This document shows, one piece after another, positions 1 to 5,916 of a stretch of DNA of 11,197 nt (its first letter is position 1; each line of letters opens with the position of its first letter). The translations under genes were made by a program, and so were the position numbers. The notes beneath the pieces were generated by a model. It worked only from the letters and a program-made list of their open reading frames with translations. It searched no databases and was not told the DNA's origin. The stretch comes from Chloroflexota bacterium (GTDB lineage Bacteria; Chloroflexota; Anaerolineae; Anaerolineales; Villigracilaceae). The DNA lies in assembly GCA_021812905.1 (NCBI GenBank), contig JAKAMM010000032.1, positions 1 through 11,197 of the forward strand. Reading direction: 5' to 3'.

Positions 1-537
1 CGCGAAGATCATTTCACCAGCGGGTTGGCGCGCTTGCTGCAAATCACACCCTTTTTCTTTCCTGTCCCCGGCGGCGAGCGGACAGTGATCCAGCCGCTTT
101 GGGTTGAAGACCTGGTGTCTGTGATCATGTGGTCGTTGAAAAATGAAGATACTCTCAACCAGACTTATGAGATCGGCGGGAGTGAATACTTCACCGTGCG
201 GCAGATCATGGAGATCATCATGCAAGCCGCACAGCGCCCGCGCATTTTGTTTGAGCTTCATCCGGTTCTTTTGCGCGCGTTAATCGTGACCTTCGAGTCC
301 TTCATCCCAAATTATCCTGCGTCTTCTCTCTGGCTCGATTATGTTTCGGTCAGCCGTACCTGCCCGGTTGATAATTTGCCCAATGCGTTTGGTTTGATGC
401 CGGCGCGTTTTGCCTATCGGCTCGATTATCTAAAGCGTTCACCCTGGTATGGCGAGCTTTGGAAGAAAACCTCAAGGAAAGTTTCCGAAGCGAGCGCCAG
501 GGTTTTGGAAAGCATTAGAACATTTAGGCTGCCGTAA
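1..537 (+). CDS. Atypical SDR / NAD(P)-binding epimerase-like protein, C-terminal part (5' end outside window)
   Basis: The frame is open from base 1 and ends with TAA at 535-537, so 178 residues of a longer protein are visible. The TTG at 25 that could be read as a start is internal, because the frame continues upstream of it. The segment TVIQPLWVEDLV matches the QPI.VEDVA block that follows the Rossmann core in atypical short-chain dehydrogenases of the NDUFA9 / NAD-dependent epimerase group. After it comes YEIGGSEYFTVRQIMEII, the usual 'nvgGpe.lt..ei...i' block of these proteins. The nucleotide-binding GxxGxxG and the YxxxK region would lie upstream and are not in view, so substrate and activity cannot be judged. 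The tail (about residues 85-178) is less conserved. The next gene starts 15 bases downstream, which suggests one operon. The family assignment is fairly safe; the exact function is unknown. Confidence 0.75.
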   Translation, partial: REDHFTSGLARLLQITPFFFPVPGGERTVIQPLWVEDLVSVIMWSLKNEDTLNQTYEIGGSEYFTVRQIMEIIMQAAQRPRILFELHPVLLRALIVTFESFIPNYPASSLWLDYVSVSRTCPVDNLPNAFGLMPARFAYRLDYLKRSPWYGELWKKTSRKVSEASARVLESIRTFRLP

Positions 538-552
538 AAATTTTTGAAAACA

Positions 553-1434
553 ATGATGTCTCATCCAATCATCCGACTCTTGGAAACTCCCGAAGAAATG
601 ACTGCGGTCGAGGCCCTGCAAAGTGCAGTCTGGCCTGGCAGTGAGACCGACGTTGTCCCCGCTCACATGCTGATCACCATTGCCCACAACGGCGGATTGG
701 TGCTCGGCGCGTTCGTGGACGAAAAATTGGTCGGCTTCGTCTTCGGTTTTCCGGGCCTCGAAACCACGCCCGACGGGCCGCGCCCCAAACATTGTTCACA
801 CATGGCGGGCGTTCATCCCGACCATCGCGACAGCGGCCTCGGCTTTGCACTCAAACGCGCCCAATGGCAAATGGTGCGGCATCAGGGACTCGATCACATT
901 ACCTGGACCTACGATCCGCTCCTCAGCCGTAACGCGCAATTGAACATCGCGCGCCTCGGCGCGGTCTGTTCCACTTATCATCGCTCCGAATACGGCGACA
1001 TGCGCGACGGCCTCAACGCCGGTCTGCCCTCCGATCGTTTTCAAGTAGACTGGTGGCTCAATACCAAACGCGTCGAACGCAGACTTGGCAAACGCGCCCG
1101 CCCGACTTTAAAATTGAATCATCTTGCGCGCGTCGGGGTTCGCCCGCATTACACGCCTCAAACCGGACCCGATAACTTGCCGCGCCCGCCCGAACATTTT
1201 CCCCCACTGGAAGCGCAACTCATCGCCGCCGAGATCCCGTCCGATTTCATGACTTTGAAATCCGCTGACTTCGCCCTCGCCCGCGACTGGCGCTTCTTCT
1301 CGCGCGAATTCTTCGAGACGGCTTTTGCCAAAGGGTATCTTGTCACCGATTTCATCTATGATAAAGGTGAGGGCGGCCCGCGTAGTTTTTACATCCTCAC
1401 TGACGGCGAAAGCACACTGGACTCTTCAGCATGA
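553..1434 (+). CDS. GNAT-family N-acetyltransferase (COG3375-like)
   Basis: This is a 293-residue protein if it starts at the ATG at 553; an ATG at 556 and a TTG at 544 in the same frame are alternatives. No clear Shine-Dalgarno sequence separates them. The GNAT acetyl-CoA binding motif A is visible at residues 85-104: AGVHPDHRDSGLGFALKRAQ, with the R/Q-x-x-G-x-G/A-like pattern RDSGLG. It is followed by GLDHITWTYDPLLSRNAQLN and later by GDMRDGLNAGLPSDRFQVDWW, which are the hallmarks of the COG3375 predicted acetyltransferases. That family is about 270-290 residues long, so the gene looks complete. The C-terminal 120 residues form the family-specific extension. The substrate is not known; other members sit near menaquinone or enolase-superfamily genes, but nothing here supports that. 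The final TGA overlaps the next ATG (ATGA at 1431-1434), which implies translational coupling to the propeller protein. Confidence 0.85.
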   Translation: MMSHPIIRLLETPEEMTAVEALQSAVWPGSETDVVPAHMLITIAHNGGLVLGAFVDEKLVGFVFGFPGLETTPDGPRPKHCSHMAGVHPDHRDSGLGFALKRAQWQMVRHQGLDHITWTYDPLLSRNAQLNIARLGAVCSTYHRSEYGDMRDGLNAGLPSDRFQVDWWLNTKRVERRLGKRARPTLKLNHLARVGVRPHYTPQTGPDNLPRPPEHFPPLEAQLIAAEIPSDFMTLKSADFALARDWRFFSREFFETAFAKGYLVTDFIYDKGEGGPRSFYILTDGESTLDSSA

Positions 1435-2309
1435 CGCGGCCATCTTTAATTCAAAGGGTCGTTCGCAAGATAAAAAAGACTCTTCTTTCCTTTTTCTTTC
1501 TTGATCAATGGGTCATCATGACGGGGAAAAATATAAGCCACGATTCGCTTGAAGGGTCAACGCTCCGCCCGTTCATCCCGGAAAAAGATCGCTATTGGGC
1601 TGATCCGTTCATCGTTGTAAAAGATAATCGGTATTATGTTTTCATCGAGGAAAAAATCCTGGCTGCGGGGCTTGGTCGCATTGTCTGTTTGACTCTTGAT
1701 GAAGATGGTGGTCTTTTATCAAGTCAAGTTGTTCTGGAGCGGCCATATCATCTTTCGTATCCCTTCGTCTTTGAATATCAGGGCGAAATGTACATGCTGC
1801 CTGAAACGGCGGCCAATCGCACGCTGGAGTTATATCGCTGTCTGCATTTTCCCGACCAATGGCAATTCGTCAAGACGTTGATGACGGATATTTACGCTGT
1901 GGACGCGACCCTGCTTGAGTACGGTAAAAAATGGTGGCTGTTCGCGAATGTCAAAGAAGAGGGCGGTTCGAGCCTCGATGCGTTGCATCTCTTTTATGCC
2001 GACAGCCTGCTTGCCGACAAATGGACGGCGCATCCACTTAATCCAATTATCAAGGATATGCGCTCAGCGCGACCAGCAGGCCGCATCTTTACGCAGGACG
2101 GAAAGCTGATCCGCCCTTCGCAGGATTCGTCCCGCCGATACGGATACGCGCTCAAGTTCAATCGCATTGATAATTTAAGTGAGAATGAATACGAAGAAAC
2201 AAATGTGACATCGTTTTTTCCGAGGGGCGGAAAAATCCTCGCAACCCATACTTTCAATCAAGCGGGGGAGATGACGGTGATTGACGCAATTATCAGAAGA
2301 ACAAAGTAA
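1431..2309 (+). CDS. GINT1-like (GH43-like) five-bladed beta-propeller protein, putative glycan-related
   Basis: A protein of 292 residues that starts at the ATG overlapping the previous stop. Recognisable landmarks occur in the order found in bacterial proteins related to the N-terminal domain of plant glucosamine inositolphosphorylceramide transferase 1 (GINT1): DRYWADPFIV (53-62), YYVFIEE (68-74), HLSYPFVFEY (107-116), MYMLPET (120-126), YAVDATLL (155-162), WWLFAN (168-173), HPLNPI (201-206), RPAG (214-217) and RPSQ (228-231). The repeated 'DPF..........YYVFIEE' and 'SYPFVF' units are typical of GH43/GH32-type propellers. Acidic residues D58, E125 and D158 are in the places where such propellers keep their catalytic or binding acids, but activity is not shown. 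There is no signal peptide; residues 1-29 are basic then hydrophobic (LLSFFFLDQWVIM). In bacteria these proteins often lie in polysaccharide loci. The family name comes from the motifs; a role in glycan modification is inference. Confidence 0.7.
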   Translation: MTRPSLIQRVVRKIKKTLLSFFFLDQWVIMTGKNISHDSLEGSTLRPFIPEKDRYWADPFIVVKDNRYYVFIEEKILAAGLGRIVCLTLDEDGGLLSSQVVLERPYHLSYPFVFEYQGEMYMLPETAANRTLELYRCLHFPDQWQFVKTLMTDIYAVDATLLEYGKKWWLFANVKEEGGSSLDALHLFYADSLLADKWTAHPLNPIIKDMRSARPAGRIFTQDGKLIRPSQDSSRRYGYALKFNRIDNLSENEYEETNVTSFFPRGGKILATHTFNQAGEMTVIDAIIRRTK

Positions 2310-2312
2310 TGC

Positions 2313-2376
2313 AGACTTCGGAAGTCTTTTGGGAGTCTTCAAGATCCTAAGCCTACGGGAAAGACTTCCGAAGTCT
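2313..2376. repeat. 17-bp inverted repeat made of self-palindromic units
   Basis: The sequence AGACTTCGGAAGTCTTT at 2313-2329 is the exact reverse complement of AAAGACTTCCGAAGTCT at 2360-2376, with 30 bases between the arms. Each arm is itself a palindrome (AGACTTC, one base, GAAGTCT), so a single-stranded copy can fold as two small hairpins or one large one. It starts 4 bases after the TAA of the propeller gene. It could act as a transcription end point, but there is no long T-run. The arrangement is more like a short dispersed palindromic element. Confidence 0.7.
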
Positions 2377-2394
2377 ATAAGTGCTATTAACGCA

Positions 2395-2420
2395 TGAGAC
2401 GACCCGCAAGAGTCGTCTCA
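2395..2420. repeat. 9-bp stem hairpin downstream of the propeller gene
   Basis: TGAGACGAC (2395-2403) pairs perfectly with GTCGTCTCA (2412-2420) around an 8-base loop. The GC-rich stem could help end transcription of the three upstream genes, but no T-run follows (GCGGTTGG), so it is not a standard intrinsic terminator. Confidence 0.5.
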
Positions 2421-2515
2421 GCGGTTGGATTGAGAGAAAGCGGGGTTACCTCCGCACAGATGGATTCTCTTCATTGACCATTGCACTCATGCCGACGGGA
2501 TAATACGTCGGCTCG

Positions 2516-3419
2516 GGGCGCGGCATTGGCGGCAAGAACTTTGTCTATTGGATATTCGTCCTGAGACGGTGAATAAATTTGCTGCATTGGATGGACGTAC
2601 AAACCCAGACGGTTCCCCCCTGCTGATAACTGGTGACACGGTTCTGACAAAGATTCCCGACATTGTGGATTTCTGTCGCGTGTATCTGGGAGTTGACCCT
2701 GTGACTTAGTTGATGCCGATCCAACCGACAGCGCATTACGCGATGGGCGGTATTCCCACAAATAAATTTGGTGAAGTTGTGATTGACGATAAGAACACCG
2801 TGTTCCCTGGTCTGTTCGCGGCGGGCGAATGTGCGTGTGTCTCTGTACATGGAGCCAATAGACTCGGTACAAATTCATTGCTTGACTCGTTGTCTTCGGC
2901 AAACATGCTGGCTTGCGCGCCGCCGAGTACGCGAAGACTGCCGAATTTGAGAAACTGCTCGAGAACGCTGAATCAGCTTCACGGCCCGATTTTGATGCGC
3001 TGCGCAAAGGGTCAGGCAAAGAGAACGTATGCGACCTGTCCAACGAGATGAAGAAGGTCATGTTCGCAGACGTCGGCATTTATCGAAATGAAAAAGATAT
3101 GCAATCCGCTTTGGATAAAGTGCGCGAGTTGAAGAATCGTTTCAAAGATGTGACCGTGAGCGATACAGGAAAAATTTTCAACACAGAATTATTGAACGCG
3201 TGGGAATTTGGCAACCTGCTCGATATTGCTGAGGTAGTTGCGTTGAGCGCATTGAACCGCAAAGAGAGTCGCGGCGGACATTCACGCGAAGATTTCCCCG
3301 ACCGCGATGATAAGAACTGGCTCAAGCATACATTGGTATGGAACAAGAACGGCAGGTTGGAAATTGATTACAAACCAGTGGTCATTACCAAACATCAACC
3401 CAAGGCAAGAGTTTATTAA
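2516..3419 (+). pseudogene. sdhA: Decayed 3' half of sdhA (succinate dehydrogenase flavoprotein subunit)
   Basis: Read across frames, this stretch gives the C-terminal part of SdhA. GRGIGGKNFVY (2516-2548) is joined, after loss of one base near 2549, to DIRPETVNKF and IPDIVDFCRVYLGVDPVT. A TAG stop follows at 2707-2709. Then come [16 protein letters not shown] and [13 protein letters not shown], a second one-base loss at 2887-2888, and [15 protein letters not shown] through to the normal C-terminus, with the SDH signature ESRGGHSREDFPDRDD. The substrate-site residues kept are the His of PTAHY and the Arg of ANRLG (E. coli H354 and R399 by family knowledge). About the first 320 residues are missing, including the FAD-binding dinucleotide fold and the histidine that carries covalent FAD. 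The bases before 2514 do not continue the homology. No active flavoprotein can come from this locus. The 3' end lies 77 bases before sdhB, the usual sdhA-sdhB order. Independent translation of the last open part (2913-3419) is unlikely. Confidence 0.9.
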
Positions 3420-3431
3420 AAGAAGGTGTCA

Positions 3432-3483
3432 AAAGTGTCAGAGTGTCAAAGGTGTCAGGACACTTTCGACACTCTGACACTTT
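3432..3483. repeat. 25-bp near-perfect inverted repeat between sdhA remnant and sdhB
   Basis: The arms 3432-3456 and 3459-3483 are reverse complements except for one A-C mismatch (3448/3467) and one position that would be a G-U pair in RNA (3451/3464); the outer 16 pairs are perfect. Only two bases separate the arms. The left arm contains the repeated hexamer GTGTCA at 3435-3440, 3443-3448 and 3452-3457, and another copy lies just outside at 3426-3431. It ends 2 bases before the sdhB ribosome binding site. It could be a transcript-stabilising or attenuating hairpin, or a miniature dispersed element; no open frame is inside it. Confidence 0.85.
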
Positions 3484-3485
3484 AC

Positions 3486-3490
3486 AGGAG
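3486..3490 (+). promoter_or_regulatory. Ribosome binding site of sdhB
   Basis: AGGAG lies 6 bases before the ATG at 3497. It decides the start: a frame-compatible GTG at 3443 falls inside the inverted repeat and has no such site. Confidence 0.85.
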
Positions 3491-3496
3491 ATTTTT

Positions 3497-4204
3497 ATGG
3501 AAATTACGGTAAAGATATTTCGATATGATCCCGAGAAAGACACGCGCGGTCATTACGAAACTTATATAGTGGAAGGCGACGAGAATGACCGCGTGTTGGA
3601 TGTGCTTGAATTGGTGAAAGGCAAGACCGATGGTTCGCTGGCGTTCCGTCGTTCGTGCGCGCATGGCGTGTGCGGTTCGGATGCGATGCGAATCAACGGG
3701 CGCAATCATTTGGCATGCAAAACTTTGGTGCGCGATGTGGGCGCGAACATCACCGTTGAACCTGTGCTTGGCTTGAAGGTTCAAAAAGACCTGATCGTGG
3801 ATATGGAACCGTTCTTCGATAACTACAAGAAGATGCTCCCATATTTGATCAACGACAGCCCGCTGCCTGCCAATGGACGCGAACGTTTGCAAAGTTCCGA
3901 AGAACGCGCGCGCTTTGATGAATCAACGAAGTGTATTTTGTGCGCGGCTTGCACTACATCCTGCCCATCGTATTGGGCGAACAACGAATATTACGGTCCC
4001 GCCGCGATTGTGACCGCGCATCGCTTTATCTTCGACAGCCGCGATGAAGGCGCGTCACAGCGTCTGCATATTCTGAGCGAGACGGATGGCACGGCGCGCT
4101 GTCACACGGCGTATAACTGCACCGAAGCCTGTCCACGTGATATCAAGATCACGAAGGCGATTGGCGAGGTGAAGATGGTAATAGTGACGGGGAAGTTGGA
4201 TTAA
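3497..4204 (+). CDS. sdhB: Succinate dehydrogenase / fumarate reductase iron-sulfur subunit
   Basis: SdhB carries electrons from the flavoprotein (SdhA) to quinone in the membrane through three iron-sulfur clusters. The product has 235 residues, the normal length. The [2Fe-2S] motif is at 54-74 (C54-AHGV-C59-GS-D62 and C74), with Asp in the third ligand place as in E. coli. The [4Fe-4S] and [3Fe-4S] ligands are C146, C149, C152, C156 and C202, C208, C212, in CILCAACTTSCP and CHTAYNCTEACP. His203, next to the quinone site in E. coli, is kept. SYWANNEYYGPAAIVTAHRF resembles actinobacterial SdhB. All clusters are intact, so the protein should fold and bind them. The oddity is the context: the sdhA directly upstream is a pseudogene, and no membrane anchor gene (sdhC/D) is in the window. 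It would therefore need subunits encoded elsewhere, or be on the way to decay itself. Confidence 0.97.
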   Translation: MEITVKIFRYDPEKDTRGHYETYIVEGDENDRVLDVLELVKGKTDGSLAFRRSCAHGVCGSDAMRINGRNHLACKTLVRDVGANITVEPVLGLKVQKDLIVDMEPFFDNYKKMLPYLINDSPLPANGRERLQSSEERARFDESTKCILCAACTTSCPSYWANNEYYGPAAIVTAHRFIFDSRDEGASQRLHILSETDGTARCHTAYNCTEACPRDIKITKAIGEVKMVIVTGKLD

Positions 4205-4210
4205 GTTCAG

Positions 4211-4237
4211 ACAGTGGACGATGGACCGTAGACGATA
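4211..4237. repeat. Short imperfect direct repeats of GTGGACGAT type
   Basis: The stretch reads as three back-to-back variants of one unit of 7-9 bases: GTGGACGAT, GGACCGT, AGACGAT. It lies between the sdhB stop and the terminator hairpin. It looks like low-complexity spacer sequence; nothing links it to a function. Confidence 0.4.
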
Positions 4238-4239
4238 AT

Positions 4240-4269
4240 AAGCCGCGCATTGCGCGGCTTGTTGCTTTT
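4240..4269 (+). terminator. Intrinsic terminator-like hairpin after sdhB
   Basis: AAGCCGCGC (4240-4248) pairs perfectly with GCGCGGCTT (4252-4260) around the loop ATT. A modest T-rich tail (GTTGCTTTT) follows. Position and shape fit an end point for sdhB transcription, with a separate promoter just downstream for the lipoprotein. Confidence 0.7.
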
Positions 4270-4290
4270 AAGGGTGCTTTTCCCTATAAT
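4262..4290 (+). promoter_or_regulatory. Candidate sigma-70-type promoter for the Ig-like lipoprotein
   Basis: A perfect TATAAT lies at 4285-4290. Exactly 17 bases upstream is TTGCTT (4262-4267), which matches the -35 consensus at only 3 of 6 positions. Transcription would start near 4297, giving a leader of about 37 bases before the ATG at 4334. The -35 overlaps the tail of the terminator hairpin. Confidence 0.55.
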
Positions 4291-4333
4291 GGAATTGAGT
4301 TGCATATCCGGCAACTTGAAAGAAAGCAGAAAA

Positions 4334-5338
4334 ATGAAAATCGTTCAACAACTTTTGATCCTATTCGCCTTTTTCGGTATCGCGGGATGTGATCAGCAGA
4401 TATTAAGGCCATTTAATCCAACGGGTAACCCCGATACGACCGTTCCTCCCCAGGCGGTCCCCACCCTTCCGCCAATAGCCCCCCTGGGATCCCCGTCAAT
4501 TTATATCACGCCGTTACAGGTGGAACCGGACGAATCGATAACGATCAGCGGGGACGGATTCACACCCAACGGTTCCGTGACGTTAATTCTAAAGATGCAG
4601 GGCCAACCTTTGTCCACTTATGAACTAAAGGCAGATGCATACGGGAACGTCGTTAGCGGATCCATCACACTTCCCGGCGGAGATTATCCCGCTGAATTGA
4701 AAGCGTACATTCTTGATGAAACCAGCGGGCAGTCGGCGGAAAAAACTTTTTCGGTCGTGCCGAGTCAGTCCGGAGAAAAAGCCATACAGTTTGAACAAGC
4801 GGTCGTGATACGCGGTCAAAGCGTGGGCTTCACTGCGCGCGGTTTTTATCCCAATGAAGAAGTGAGGGTGAAGATTACCAGACCCGATGGAACCGAAGTT
4901 GAATATTCTGCTCAAACAGATGACTACGGACAGTTGCAGGGCACCGTCAGTGTGGATCTCGACCGCCCGTTGGGTCTGTATGAGACAAATATCAGCGGCG
5001 CGTCCCACGGGCACGAAGCAAATGGATGGTTTACCGTAATGTCGGATATTGTACTGGAGGACGATATTGAACTGCCAGTCTGCACACCCATGCCGATTTA
5101 TCTGGGCGACATGGATCCGATAGAGGCCCCCATTCACGAGATCACAAGCTGCACAGTCCCTGTGACCCTGGCTACATGTAGTTTCGTTCCAGGACCCGGA
5201 AATGCGGGAACGCTGTCCATTCACTGTCTGCAGAAAGGAACAGGAACCGGCTCCATCACTTTTATTCCCGAGTGGACCGGGGAGGGACCAGGAAATAAAG
5301 CGGAACGAACGGCTACATTTACGCTTGTCTGTAAATGA
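4334..5338 (+). CDS. Secreted lipoprotein with tandem Ig-like domains
   Basis: A 334-residue protein. I chose the ATG at 4334 because it gives a classical lipoprotein signal peptide: MKIVQQ, a hydrophobic stretch (LLILFAFFG) and the lipobox IAGC with the lipidated cysteine at residue 19. Upstream frame-compatible starts (TTG 4250, ATG 4289) lie in the terminator/promoter region. A proline-rich linker (about 27-55) leads to two related beta-sandwich units. Both hold a 'G-x-x-(V/I)-x-(F/I)-(T/S)-x-x-G-(F/D)-x-P/T-N' core: ESITISGDGFTPNGSVTL and QSVGFTARGFYPNEEVRV, each followed by DxYGxxxGxxx (DAYGNVVSGSI and DDYGQLQGTV). The last 100 residues form a separate unit with five cysteines that may pair outside the cell. 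The function is unknown; binding or adhesion is the usual guess for such proteins. It has its own promoter. The stop TGA overlaps the ATG of the broken synthetase. Confidence 0.85.
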   Translation: MKIVQQLLILFAFFGIAGCDQQILRPFNPTGNPDTTVPPQAVPTLPPIAPLGSPSIYITPLQVEPDESITISGDGFTPNGSVTLILKMQGQPLSTYELKADAYGNVVSGSITLPGGDYPAELKAYILDETSGQSAEKTFSVVPSQSGEKAIQFEQAVVIRGQSVGFTARGFYPNEEVRVKITRPDGTEVEYSAQTDDYGQLQGTVSVDLDRPLGLYETNISGASHGHEANGWFTVMSDIVLEDDIELPVCTPMPIYLGDMDPIEAPIHEITSCTVPVTLATCSFVPGPGNAGTLSIHCLQKGTGTGSITFIPEWTGEGPGNKAERTATFTLVCK

Positions 5339-5910
5339 TACAACCGCATATGAATGTAAATACGCCGCGTCCTTTCCCGATGGTGGAAGTGTCTTTGCGG
5401 GATAAAGACGGCAGCGAAGTTCCCCATGACGGTCAAAGCCTTGGCGCGGTGTGGGTATGCAGTCCGTGGCTTCCCGAAGGTTATTACAAGGAACCGGAAC
5501 TCGCCGCCGAATCGTACATTGACGGTTGGTTCCGCTCCGGGGATTTGGGCGTGATGTATCCAAATGGCGGACTTTACGTTGCGGACCGAGAGCGCGATGC
5601 GATGAAAAGCGGCGGCGAGTGGATTCCTACGGGGATGTTGGAAGCCATGCTCTCGGAACATCCGGTGGTAGGGATCGTCGCAGTCATTGCCCGCCCGGAC
5701 AAAAAATGGGGCGAGCGTCCCCTCGCCATCGTGAAACCCGCAGGCAAAGTAACTGCCGACGAATTGCGGGCTTTCCTGGAGCCAAAAATCGCGGAGGGGA
5801 AAATCGCCAAGCATTGGATTCCCGATGCGTTTGAGTTCGTGGGTGAAATTCCTCTCACGAGCGCCGGAAAAATCGACAAAGTTGCCCTGCGTGAACAATT
5901 TGCATCATAG
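5335..5910 (+). pseudogene. C-terminal fragment of an AMP-dependent acyl-CoA synthetase
   Basis: The open frame of 191 codons begins with an ATG overlapping the stop of the lipoprotein. Homology to acyl-CoA synthetases starts at about residue 11 (PRPFPMVEV). It covers the end of the large domain and the whole small C-terminal domain: GYYKEPELAAESYIDGWFRSGD (motif A7, D70), DRERDAMKSGGEWI (A8, hinge region), and PLTSAGKIDKVALRE (A10, catalytic lysine K179). The family is about 500-550 residues long, so roughly 350 residues are missing, among them the phosphate-binding TSGTTGxPKG loop and the acyl pocket. The piece alone cannot make an acyl-adenylate. No ribosome binding site is visible, so any expression would depend on coupling to the lipoprotein. 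The acyl-CoA dehydrogenase follows after 6 bases, which suggests an ancestral synthetase-dehydrogenase operon. The alternative is a stand-alone small-domain protein, which I consider unlikely. Confidence 0.85.
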
Positions 5911-5916
5911 AATTGG

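Noticed and set aside
2471..3079. - strand open frame of 202 codons
   Set aside because: It is antisense to the sdhA remnant, whose + strand similarity is unmistakable; low-complexity Ser/Arg-rich translation.
3426..3483. GTGTCA repeats as a possible CRISPR-like array
   Set aside because: The units are 6 bases with 2-5 base gaps and form one hairpin; there are no spacers of CRISPR size and no cas genes.
3443..3496. Upstream GTG start for sdhB
   Set aside because: It lies inside the inverted repeat and would add a tail unlike other SdhB proteins; the ATG at 3497 has an ideal AGGAG.
3497..4204. SdhB with Ala after the conserved Trp (SYWAN rather than SYWWN), possibly a damaged quinone site
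   Set aside because: Actinobacterial-type SdhB proteins also lack the second Trp, as far as I recall, and the rest of the stretch matches that type, so this is normal family variation.
4625..5563. Long - strand open frame (312 codons) across the lipoprotein and synthetase fragment
   Set aside because: It runs antisense to two regions with clear + strand protein similarity, has an unnatural Cys/His/Arg-rich composition and no domain that I recognise.
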